NCBI GenBank assembly: GCA_003013855.2
Contig: ML058371.1
Span: forward strand, 186,001-250,000
Reading direction: 5' to 3'
Length of the DNA stretch: 64,000 bases
Source of the DNA: Liriodendron chinense
Taxonomy: Eukaryota > Streptophyta > Magnoliopsida > Magnoliales > Magnoliaceae
In this document: positions 22,335-31,328 of the stretch, one piece after another
Layout: each line of letters starts with the position of its first letter
Numbering within the stretch: the stretch's first letter is position 1
Notes under the pieces: model-generated
What the model saw: only the letters and a program-made list of their open reading frames with translations
Databases searched by the model: none
What the model was told of the DNA's origin: nothing
Program-made: the position numbers and the translations under genes

Positions 22335-22490
22335 ACTCAGTGGGTTAACTCGGTGGGTTAACTCGGCGGGTTGACTCGGTGATTTGACTCGATGGGTTGA
22401 CTCAGCGGCTTGACTCGGTGTTTTGACTCAGCAGGTTGACTCGGTGATTTGACTCGACGAGTTGACTCAGTGAGTTGACTCGATGAGTTT
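22335..22490. repeat. GACTCGGTGGGTT minisatellite
   Basis: About ten variants of a 14-16-bp unit (GGTTGACTCGGTGATTT and similar) follow one another within the U3 part of the Tat LTR. Confidence 0.75.
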
Positions 22491-22857
22491 GACTTTTTTA
22501 GGATTTTTTGACTGGTTTTTCTTATGGGGGTTTTTCAGGCTGATGTTTAGGGGTGAGTTAGGCTATGAATTGGGGCTTACAAGGGTGAGTTTGGCTGAGT
22601 TTGGGCATGGGATTTGGGGGTATGGTCCTCCATTCATTTAGCTATCTCTACCAGCAGCGTAGCCGAAGGTGGGGTGTCTACACGTAGGCACCTTTAAAAG
22701 CTACCATCTTGAGGTTAGGCCTAGAGCTGCACACCCTAAAACCCTACCCGACCCCACTCTTTTCATTTCTCTCTCTCTCTCTCTCTCAAAAAGACAAAAC
22801 CCCCAGCCCACCGCGCGCCCCTGCCCGGTTGCCCCTCCGGAGTCCGGTCGTCCCTCT

Positions 22858-22875
22858 CTCTCTCCCTCCCTCGCT

Positions 22876-22936
<61 letters not shown>
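22858..22936. repeat. (CT)n microsatellite
   Basis: An almost pure CT run, with a shorter one at 22,771-22,789. It creates long serine/leucine frames on plus and arginine/glutamate frames on minus, which are not genes. Confidence 0.95.
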
Positions 22937-22938
<2 letters not shown>

Positions 22939-23169
22939 GCTTCCACCCTCCACTTTAGCGAGCAGCGAACACCTGAGTCACAAAACCGCACGGCCGGCGG
23001 CCGCACTGCACCCTAGCGACCAGGCATTTGCACGGCTCGCACGACCGCACCGTACTGCACCCGACATTTGCCCCAGCTGAGGCAGCGAGCGACCAGGTAG
23101 GGTTCTTTTCAATTTTTTTCTTAATTAGTTTTTTTTTTTGAAATAGAGAATGGTATTGGGATTTTTTTT

Positions 23170-23745
23170 GTCGGGCCATCGAGTTGGGGTAGCTGTCGGG
23201 TCAGCTGGTTGGGTTGGGTAGGGATTGGGTCGAGTGGGTTGGGTTGGGTTGGGTTGGGTAGGGTAGCTGGGTAGGGTTGGGTCAGTGGGTTGGGTAGGGC
23301 TGAGTCGGTGGGTCGGGTAGGGTTGGGTCAGTGGGTTGGGGCTGAGTTAGTGGGTTGGGTTGGGTTGGGTTAGGGTAGGGTAGCTGAGTAGGGTTGGGTC
23401 AGTGGGTAAGGCTGAGTCAGTGGGTTGGGTAGGGCTGAGTCGGTGGGTTGGGTAGGGTTGGGTCAGTGGGTTGGGCTGAGTTAGTGGGTCGGGTAGGGTT
23501 GGGTCAGTGGGTTGGGCTGAGTTAGTAGGTCGAGTATGGGTCGAATGGGTTGGGTTGAGTCAATGGGTCGGGTAGGGTTGGGTCAGTGGGTTGGGCTAAG
23601 TCAGTGAGTCGGGTAGGGTTAGGTCAAGTGGGTTGGGCTGAGTCAGTGGGTCGGGTAAGGTTTGGTCGAGTAGGGTTAGGTCGAGTGGGTTGGGTTGGGT
23701 CAGTGGGTCAGGTTGGGTCAGTGGTTTGGGAGGGTTGAGTTAATT
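23170..23745. repeat. GGGTTGGGTAGGGTTGGGTCAGT minisatellite
   Basis: A long G-rich tract on the plus strand is built from GGGTTGGGT, GGGTAGG and GTCAGTGGGTTGG words, with higher-order repeats of about 25-40 bp. It lies in the left subterminal part of the hAT element. Confidence 0.85.
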
Positions 23746-24587
23746 TATTTTATAAATGGTTGTGAGTTGTGAATTATTATGGCTTATGAATTGGTTATAA
23801 ATTATAATTGTTTAAATAGTTGTGATTTATGAATTATTTTTAATTGTTTAAATATTTGTGATTTATGAATTGTTTATAATTATTTAAATAGTTGTGATTT
23901 ATGAATTGTTTATAATTGTTTAAATTTTGTGAATTGGTTATATTTGTTTAAATAGTTATGAATTGGTTATATTTGTTTAAATAGTTATGAATTGTTGCCT
24001 ATTGTTTAAATGATTATGATTTGTTAAGAATTGTTTATAATTGTTTAAATAGTTATGAATTATTGTCTAATTAGTTACCTATTTAAACTTAGTTGCCTAT
24101 TTAATTTAATAATTTACCCTCCCGTTTAAGAATGCATGTAGAATTACATTGTATTATCCTATAACTATAACTCTCATTATAGTTATTGGTTAATAATGTT
24201 TGTGCTATATGTATTCTCAAATTGTCAGTATATCATGTACTTAAGTTGCTTGCACGTTTTACATGTAGTTGAAAATTCGATACGTCTCCCAATTTATTCT
24301 CCAAATATATGGTTCTATATTGATTGAATGCCTCGTCTGTAAATAATGGATAATGTTGATGGCACCAAATTAATATATAATGTTGCATATATTTAGAAAA
24401 TTATGGAAGATGCTGCCAAATTTTCGGCTCGCATGTAAATCGTGTAAGTACAGTACATGATATATTACTGAATGGCATAAAAAGTGTAACTAAATTCATA
24501 AAGACCCTGAGACATTAGCACTTTAGCCTTTAGGAAATGCCCACATACAAATTAAAATGACATTGTTTTCTATTTTTCTAATTATAC
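23746..24587. other. AT-rich non-coding part of the hAT element
   Basis: The first 350 bp contain repeated TTGTTTAAATAGTTATGAATTG-type words (roughly 30-50-bp degenerate units). The rest shows nothing recognisable. It separates the left terminus from the transposase. Confidence 0.55.
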
Positions 24588-26632
24588 ATGAATAATGAGG
24601 AAGTACCAAGTACCGTAGGTTCGTCGGCCATGTCTCCTCTACATGTAGAAGGGGATGATGAAAATGTTGGGTCTGCTCCGACTGGATCAACGGTTAAAGT
24701 AAAGAAGAGATCAGCTATTTAGGATGATTTCAACGAAGAAATGAAATGTGGTGAAACAAAAGTGATATGTAAGCATTGTAAGACAGCCTTTAAAAAACAT
24801 AAAGGCTCAGCAACAACACATTATGCTAGACATCTTTCATAGTGTCCCAAGCAACCAACAACTGTGAAAGTAGGCCATCAAATGCTCTCATTTTCTCTAT
24901 CCGTAGGTGATTCTCAAGCAAGCATTACGATGCATAAATTTGAGAAAGAGAATGTTAAAGAGTTGATTGCTCGATTAATTATAGTCGAAGAAAAACCCTT
25001 TAGATTCGTCGAGAGCAAGTTATTCAATGAATTATGCAGATACCTTAATCTTAAGGTTGAAAAGATGTCACGTATAGCGGTGAAGAGAGAATGTATGAAG
25101 ATGTATGAAGTCGAAAAGGCAAAGCTAAAAGAAGTGTTGAAATCAGTATCACATATAAGTTTAACGTCAGATTTGTGAACAGCGTCGAATCAGAGGAAGG
25201 GGTACATGTCACTAACCGCACATTATGTAGATGCGGAATGGAAGATGTGTGAGTCATTTATAAACTTCTGCTATCTTCCTCCCCCCATAATGGCTTAGGC
25301 AATTTCAGACCACATTTATGATTGCCTTTTGGAATAGGGCATCGATGGTAAGATTTACGCAATAACATTAGATAATGTATCCGTAAATGATAGTGCCATT
25401 TTTCACTTGCGAAATCAATTCAAGACGATTGAGAAGTTATTCTTTGGTGGAAGAATATTCCAGGTTCGATGTTGTGCACACAGTTTAAATATAATTGTGC
25501 AAGAAGGGCTTAAATCAATTGACTCCATGGTTGAGAATATAAGAGAGAGTATTAAATTTATAAGGGGGTCGCTTTCTAGACTTTTTATCTAGAATGAGAT
25601 ACTACACCGTTTGAATGTTAAGTCGCAGAAATCATTGAAATTAGATGTATGCACGCGATGGAATTCGACATTTGAAATGTGAATTCTGCTATGAAGTAGA
25701 AAATTGCTTTTTTCGAATACAAGGGGCATGAAAAATCATACACCTGGTATCCTACAGAAGATGATTGGATATGAGTAGAGCAAGTTCACAACTTTCTGAA
25801 GGTTTTTTATTAATCGACGAAGATTTTTTCTGGAAATAAATACCCTACAACAAATTTATTTCTTCCATCACTTTGGAAGATTATAGAAAGCTTAAATAGA
25901 TTTGTCATCACAAGTCCGAATTTTCTATAGGCGATGGCCGAAGGCATGAAAGAAAAGTTTGACAAGTATTGGACTGATTGTCATCTGTTAATGCTGATGA
26001 CAACTGTTCTTGACTCTCGATGTAAGATTGCGATGCTTAGTTTCATGTTCAAGAAGATTTTTTCGACTGAAAAAGAAGCAGTAGAAACCGCATGTGTTAG
26101 TGAAGCGGTTGTGGAATTGTACAACTTATATGTTGCTAAAATGGCAAGAGGATAAGACACAGATCAAGCTAAACAACCTCAAGCTAGTTGTAGCTCAAGT
26201 GCAGTTGGTTCTGATCCGTTAATGAATTTTTATCGGCGTATGAGGAAGAAAAATTAACCTGAGAATACCACCAACTCAGAAATAGATTCATACCTCAGTG
26301 AATCTATTATGAAGGTCGAGACCCAAGATTTGATGTGTTAGATTGGTGGAAGGCAAGAAGTCTTGAAGAAAAATACCCTATCCTGTCGATAGTGGCACAT
26401 GATATCTTATCTATTCTAATTACAACAATGGCATCAGAATTAGCATTTAGCATAGGAAGTAGGGTTGTCAGCAAACATCGAAGCTCTTTTATATAAAAAA
26501 AAAATAATTGAAGCACTCATCTATATACAAGATTGGTTGCGGCCGACTTGGGGCGGTAGCAGTTTTAACGTTGATGATGAAGAGGAGGACGTCGTCGAGG
26601 GTCTGGGAGAGATTATTTCTCCATTTGTTTAA
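24588..26632 (+). pseudogene. hAT transposase, degenerate
   Basis: The reading begins at ATG 24,588. A BED zinc finger is visible as KVICKHCKTAFKKH followed by THYARHLS (C-x2-C...H). Then come HKFEKENVKELIARLI, a SHISLTSDL segment whose next Trp codon is a TGA at 25,176, YAITLDNVSVND, VRCCAHSLNIIVQEGL and VCTRWNSTFEM. The last two are strong hAT transposase marks. The C-terminal dimerisation part (ILSIVAHDILSI, ELAFSIGSRVVSKHRSS) follows near 26,370-26,490, and after a poly-A frameshift near 26,500 the reading ends at 26,632. Several in-frame stops (24,721, 24,841, 25,176, 25,297, 25,336, 25,590) make it a pseudogene. It would have cut and pasted the element by its terminal repeats. Confidence 0.85.
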
Positions 26633-26930
26633 AGGAGGTTCACTTTTCAATTTTCATATTATCTTTTAAAATATTGAACAATTTTGCTTAAAGGTGGTGA
26701 ATTGTGATTCATGGATGATATTATGGATTATATTATGATTTTTGAATTTATTAAATCACTGTTCTTTTAAATTCTGATTATATGTGGTGTGTGATATACT
26801 GACATATGTCATTCATATAATGTTTTTCATCCATGTCATTAAATTTGTGTAATTCTATTTTTAGATTTACTGTTCTTTATTATTCAAAATATTTCTCTTA
26901 CAACAATAAGGTATACAACAATGTCTTCAA

Positions 26931-27639
26931 ATGATTCATCCATCGACATCTGGGATTACGGTTTCCAAATCCACTCCCCAAACTCTGGAAGAATGAAAAT
27001 TTAATGCAATTTGTGTGGGGCTAGATTTGTAAACAAGATAAATCGGCTTAGACCACACTTATCATGTCGGGGGGGGGGGATGCAAAATCGTGTCCCAAAG
27101 CATCTCAGGAGGTGCAAGAAGTATTTCAAGCTCTCATAGACTCCAATAGGAAGCCTTCTACCCCATCCCCAAGACCGAATGCAACTAGTCATAAGATATA
27201 TCATGACAGGCCCGTTGTAATCGATGAAGAATCTGAAATAGAGAAAGTGAAGAGAATCAGTAGGGAAGAGGAAGAGGAAGAGGAAGAGGAAAGGGAAGCT
27301 AGAATGAGGGCTATGGAGGCAGAAGAAATAAAAATTACCTTAAAGTTAAGTAAAGAAAAGGCAGATGCGTCTAGATATCAACGATGTCCTCCTCTTCGAC
27401 AACATGACGTTGAAGCAGGGCCGAGCACAGGAAGTAAGAAGCCATCGAAGTTTGTATCCAGACTCGCCTCGTTCTATAAGATATTGGGCATTAAGTATAG
27501 ATCAGCTCACAAAAAAAGTTTGAAAAAACTAGCTGAATCTATACAAGAACAAGATGGAAAGGTCTCCCCACCTTTTAATTCAGGTGAGGATAATGAGCAA
27601 CTTAGGAAAAGATACCAACCCGGGCACAAATGGATCTGA
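26931..27639 (+). pseudogene. Second hAT ORF with a BED-like zinc finger
   Basis: An ATG at 26,931 opens a reading with DIWDYGFQIHSPNSGRMK, a stop, and then CNLCGARFVNKINRLRPHLS, which fits a BED-type finger (C-x2-C...H). The reading then enters a poly-G run (27,066-27,075), where a frameshift leads into the open frame 27,064-27,639. That frame begins GGDAKSCPKASQEVQEVFQALI and continues with an acidic run (residues 66-80, mostly Glu), a basic C-terminal part and no catalytic motif. It lies between the transposase and the right end of the hAT element, on the same strand. The stop and frameshift point to a decayed gene. Function unknown; it could be a DNA-binding accessory protein or a relict of a second BED gene. 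Confidence 0.55.
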
Positions 27640-27880
27640 TGGAGGGAGATGAATATTATAGACATAGGCATTCATCATATGGACTATTTTAAGATTTAAG
27701 GTTTGTACTTTGACTTTATAGTTTACAAGTAGTTAAATACAATCTCTAGTTACTAACTTTTAGTATTTTGAAATTATATACTCAATACTTTTTTAGTTGT
27801 TTTCGTTTGTAGACTTGTACTTGTAGGTATAATTGTACTTATTTTAGTTTGTAGTTAAATGCTCATATAAAAAAAAAAAA
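27640..27880. other. AT-rich sequence after the BED ORF
   Basis: I see only AT-rich text with TTGTAGTTTACTTG-type words and a poly-A run at 27,870-27,887. It may include the 3' UTR of the upstream ORF. Confidence 0.4.
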
Positions 27881-27889
27881 AAAAAAACA

Positions 27890-28086
27890 AAAGACAAAGC
27901 TCGGCTTGGCTTGGCTCGATGAGCTCGATTGTCTTGGCTCGAATAAAGCTCGATTGGCTCGACCAGCAAGCCAAGCTCGAGCGGCTATTTTGAGCTTGAT
28001 GCTTAAGCCAAGCTAAGCTCAAGCTCAGTGGATCATTGATCAAGCCAAGCTCAAGCTTTATAAAGCTCGGCTCGTGTACAGCTCTA
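27890..28086. repeat. Right subterminal repeats of the hAT element
   Basis: About a dozen AAGCTCG, GGCTCGA and CAAGCCAAGCTC words occur in both orientations within 200 bp of the terminus. They resemble the interior of the 852-bp MITE at 42,457, so both probably use related transposase binding sites. Confidence 0.7.
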
Positions 28087-28096
28087 GTTGTGCCTC

Positions 28097-28108
28097 GTTC
28101 TGATACCA
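28097..28108 (-). other. Primer-binding site of the host Copia element
   Basis: The minus strand reads TGGTATCAGAAC, close to the TGGTATCAGAGC complement of initiator tRNA-Met used by Copia elements. It lies three bases beyond the LTR end (28,112). The hAT inserted 11 bp further into the element. Confidence 0.65.
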
Positions 28109-28111
28109 ATT

Positions 28112-28133
28112 TGGTGCAGCAGGGGCGAGGTGA
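28112..28133 (-). repeat. Terminal fragment of the host Copia LTR
   Basis: This 22-bp piece is the 3' end of a minus-oriented LTR and ends ...GCACCA next to the PBS. It is cut from the rest of the LTR by the CACTA insertion. The rest resumes at 42,120. Confidence 0.55.
28131..28133. other. Left target-site duplication of the CACTA element
   Basis: TGA directly precedes CACTACAAG at 28,134 and is repeated at 42,117-42,119 directly after the right terminus. A 3-bp duplication is the CACTA rule. Confidence 0.8.
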
Positions 28134-28645
28134 CACTACAAGAAATTAGGTTTTTATCAACGAAATAATTTATCGATTTTGAATCATATTTCGTTGGGAA
28201 ATGTTATTATCGACGAAATTTTTCGCGGCTAACATCGTCACAAAAAGGGCATCGGTAAAGGCTTTTCCTGACGAAAAATCATTTCGTCGACAATAATAAA
28301 ATAATTACCGACGAAAAAAAATCGTCGAAAAAACATATGATTTTTTGTTAGAGAAAAATGTGGTTCGTTGGTAAATAAACTTTTTACTAACTTTTATCTA
28401 CGAAAAATTTCGTTGTTAAAATGTTTTACCTGCGAAAACTTTCGTCGATAAAAACTTTCCCCTACGAAAAAAATTTCGTCGGTAAAAGTTTTATCTACGA
28501 AAAATTTCATCGGTAAAAATTCTTGCTCCGCTATTACCTACGAAATATTTCGTCGGTAATAGTTTTTACCAACGAAAAATTTCGTATGTAAAACTTTTTC
28601 CTCTTCTATTACCTACGAAATATTTCGTCGGTAATAGTATTCCCT
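28134..28645. repeat. Left subterminal repeats of the CACTA element
   Basis: Over fifteen direct and inverted copies of (G/T)ACGAAAAATTTCGT(C/A)G(G/T)TAA are spaced every 20-40 bp. Such arrays bind the TNPA-type protein in En/Spm elements. Confidence 0.9.
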
Positions 28646-28815
28646 TTTCTGATTACATTTGTTTTCAAAATTTAGGAAACAATTCCTGATATATACCCGT
28701 AAATAAACCTACTACATACGTTTTTATCCTATTCACATCCACATACATACTAACAAACATAAACTACACCATCCATACACAAATAATCCATTCCACATCC
28801 ACAAACAACCAACAT
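28646..28815. other. Non-coding spacer with CACA-rich words
   Basis: AT-rich, with several ACATCCACA/ACATACATAC words. It is probably the 3' UTR of the neighbouring minus-strand gene. Confidence 0.4.
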
Positions 28816-30563
28816 TCATCCATGCACAAATACATATAAGTTAACATTCGTACGTTGAAAAAAAAATCTCGAAAATGAAGGCGGAAGTGGCGGGGCATCG
28901 GTGCCAAAGAGTGCAGCGAGAGCCTGAAACATCTCTTGCATCCGTCGCTCATGCTCCACCCGCAACTCCTCGATCCTCCTCTCCTGCTCCTCCCGTCGCC
29001 TCTCCTCCTCCTCCTCCCTACGCCTCTGCTCCTCCTCCCTCTGCCTCTCCAACTGCTCTTTAATCTTATCGACGACGAACCCATAGCTGCTGAACCTCTC
29101 TCTCTCTCTCTCTCTCTCTGCGATATCAGCTTGACGTAGAGCGCTCTCACCAGCTACGGATCGGCTGGAGCCAGCTCTAGTGGGTGCCATGAGCTTGGCA
29201 CCATGGCCAAGCCCATGCACATATCCAGAACGGGTGCCAAGTATCTCGCTAAGGATTTCTGGCTCACTCCCCTGACTACCATCGGGAGTGGGTTGACTGC
29301 GTATGGTGTCCATCGCCGCCTGTAATGAAAACATATGAAATTTCATAACAAATGACATGAATGACATTATTATCAATCAATGCAATTCACAATGCTCACT
29401 GGCTCTAGGATGAACCCAAGATCCCGTCGCCTGCCGACAATGAGTCCCTTTGTAGAGGTCTACTGGTCCAGGCTCTTGGCCGGTGACGGAATCTTGCTGC
29501 GCAATCGAAAGAAAAGTAGACTTATAATAAATGCCAATCAAAATAATATATCAACTTAATAATCATCAATAATTTCTTACCATGTCGTAACGATGTCGTA
29601 TAAATGACTTTGAACCAGCTACGTGGTTCACTTGTAACTTTTCCCTGTTCGCAGAATTTATTCTACTTCTCTTCTGAATACATTATTCAAAATACATTGT
29701 TATTAATTGTGAATTTAATTGTTACCTTAAGATATCATAAATACGTAAATATTACCTAAAAAGCCTCCAACAAAAATCTCTCGCAAAGTATCCGCCAGTC
29801 GTCTGTAGTCACAGTGCGGCGGTGGCTGACAGTACAGCCTCATCGTGCGTCTTGCACCGCTTGTACCGCTGGTGTAACTCTCCGCGGTACTCCTTGAACG
29901 GCTCTTTGATCATGTCGTCAACGGCATGGGAAATGGAAAGAACCTTCAAATCGAAGACAAATTTATCCTGCAGTTTCGTGAATAATAGATTAAGGCAATA
30001 AACTTATTAAGAAAATCACTTAACCGTAATTGACCTTTCACAAAAGAAAATTTTAATTTACTAAAATTTATCTGAAGGCGCTGATGGATGAGCTGTTGCA
30101 CATCATCTGTCACGTCAGTCCAACAGGGGGTGGTGGCGGGGATCAGAGATCGGTATAGGACACCAACCTCAGACATAAACAGCCTGGCACTGTCCCTAAC
30201 AGGTCTAAGGCAGTCATGTGGGAACTCTACCTCCACCCTACCCTCACACGTAAGTCGCTCTAAAACTAACCCACGCGTGGGTCCACGTCCTCGTCGGTTG
30301 GTAAAAGATGCTGTCGCGAAAAGAAATATGTAAATAACAACATAAACAGAAATCACTAAATAAATGTCTAAACTTACATGTAGTGCCCGGTGTATGCTGA
30401 ACCGAAGGATCAGACGCCTGTGATGCACCGTGCGACGTCGATGCTGTCTGCGTCGCATCACGGGTAGAATGGGTAGATCCAGTGAGCGAACGACCTGATC
30501 TCCCACCTGGTGCCATGACTGAATATGTCCAAAATACAAACTTATAAATTTAAACAATGTCAA
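28816..30563 (-). pseudogene. CACTA ORF1, Transposase_24-type protein
   Basis: The 5' frame (29,946-30,563) holds the EFPHDCLRPVRDSARLFMSEVGVLYRSLIP and WTDVTDDVQQLIHQRL blocks, typical of the Transposase_24 domain. Middle pieces in broken frames (29,400-29,900) give a VNHVAGSKSFIRHRYD-like and a GQEPGPVDLYKGTH-like segment. The C-terminal frame (28,816-29,376) has EILSEILGTRSGYVHGLGHG followed by a long charged coiled coil (IKEQLERQREEEQRRREEEE, MQEMFQALAALFGT). The gene likely has introns, since the pieces lie in different frames with AT-rich gaps. In En/Spm this second protein acts with TNP2, probably by binding subterminal repeats. Confidence 0.75.
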
Positions 30564-31328
30564 TACAAGTTTAAGAACATCAATATAATAAACACATTAA
30601 ACTTTACAGTCCAAGTAGTGTTCATGATAAAATGAATTTGTGCTTATGCTTAAAGAGATGATAAAAATATGATTAGACCATTACACTATAATGTAAGCAG
30701 AATATAATAAAACCGTAAACAGAATATAAAAGTTGAAAATTTCATTACACATTGTCATTCTATATTAAAGACATATTTCATTGTAATACGAAACAACTTC
30801 GGATCAACTATCCGAAATACTCCCTGCGTAAGTTATCTACGCTACAGATTTATATGTCAAGCTGTATGAAGCACTCGACATTGTTAGAGCCAACATGTCA
30901 GTCACAATAGGAGAAATTTGATCTCTCGGGACTCCGTTTATATGTGTAAGTGACAATGTCGCATCTTCCATATGAAGTTTCCCGCAAGTTATATTCCTCC
31001 ATCAGGTCCGAAATTTCTTTGAGATTGTATAATCTTTCATCTGAGTCATCGTCTTCCTCCCTACATTTATCGACCAGACCGGGTATCTCTCTGGCCCTAC
31101 CAGAAGAATAATATAGGGCCGAAAAGTCCATCTGCAACAGCTGATGAAGTATGCTGCGTGCTTCCGCTACGCTCCGGTTTGTGGAGGACATGATCAAAAA
31201 GTGACTTAATTGTAAATGTGGATGATAAACAAGTCAATTCAAGGAATAAATCATGACTTGTAAAATATATATACATGGAATAATCAAATTATTCGAATTG
31301 AAAAATGACATGTAAATCTTGTGTACAT
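30564..31328 (-). other. Spacer with one small unknown ORF (30,898-31,197)
   Basis: A 99-codon minus frame starting MIMSSTNRSVAEARSILHQLLQMD is acidic in its middle (CREEDDDSDERLYNLKEISDLMEEYN). It lies between the two transposase genes and reads in the same direction. I recognise no domain. It could be an exon of either neighbour, a small CACTA-encoded protein or chance. Confidence 0.35.

Larger units (their letters stand above)
1..22682 (-). mobile_element. Giant Tat-lineage Ty3/Gypsy LTR retrotransposon, 3' end beyond the window
   Basis: In minus-strand order I see a 5' LTR (22,682 to 20,979), a PBS, gag, protease, RT, two successive RNase H domains, integrase, then about 10.8 kb of extra sequence with two antisense genes and tandem repeats. 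A gRNH followed by an archaeal-type RNase H, and PMD or DUF7745-like antisense genes between integrase and the 3' LTR, are known traits of the plant Tat lineage (Ogre, Retand and relatives). Gag starts only about 240 bp after the PBS, so the extra ORF1 of Ogre is absent and a Retand/Tat-like subgroup is more likely. Without the 1.9-kb nested LTR, at least 20.8 kb is present. The 3' LTR is not seen, so 1-4,880 belongs to the element by inference only. Frameshifts and stops in gag and pol make it non-functional. Confidence 0.8.
20979..22682 (-). repeat. 5' LTR of the Tat element (1,704 bp)
   Basis: Read on the minus strand it starts TGTAGACACCCCACC at 22,682 and ends GGGTCCACA at 20,979, with TG...CA termini. 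It is followed after three bases by the PBS. It carries a GGCTAGTGGCGACTCTGG block at about 21,153-21,170 that recurs in Tat LTRs, a TATA box, a 146-bp tandem repeat and a GACTCGGTGGGTT minisatellite. The second LTR is outside the window. Confidence 0.8.
22722..28086 (+). mobile_element. hAT-superfamily DNA transposon (5.4 kb)
   Basis: The ends are imperfect inverted repeats: TAGAGCTGCACAC at the left and, read from the right end inward, TAGAGCTGTACAC. They are flanked by 8-bp direct repeats matching at six of eight positions (GTTAGGCC at 22,714 and GTTGTGCC at 28,087), as expected for hAT. Inside are a BED-finger transposase with hAT C-terminal motifs, a second ORF, a GGGTTGGGT minisatellite near the left end and AAGCTCG-rich subterminal repeats near the right end. 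The transposase is riddled with stops, so the copy is inactive. Confidence 0.7.

Noticed and set aside
22669..23080. Serine/leucine-rich and Arg/Glu-rich ORFs around 22.7-23.1 kb
   Set aside because: They are translations of the (CT)n run and GC-rich flanks, with no domain.
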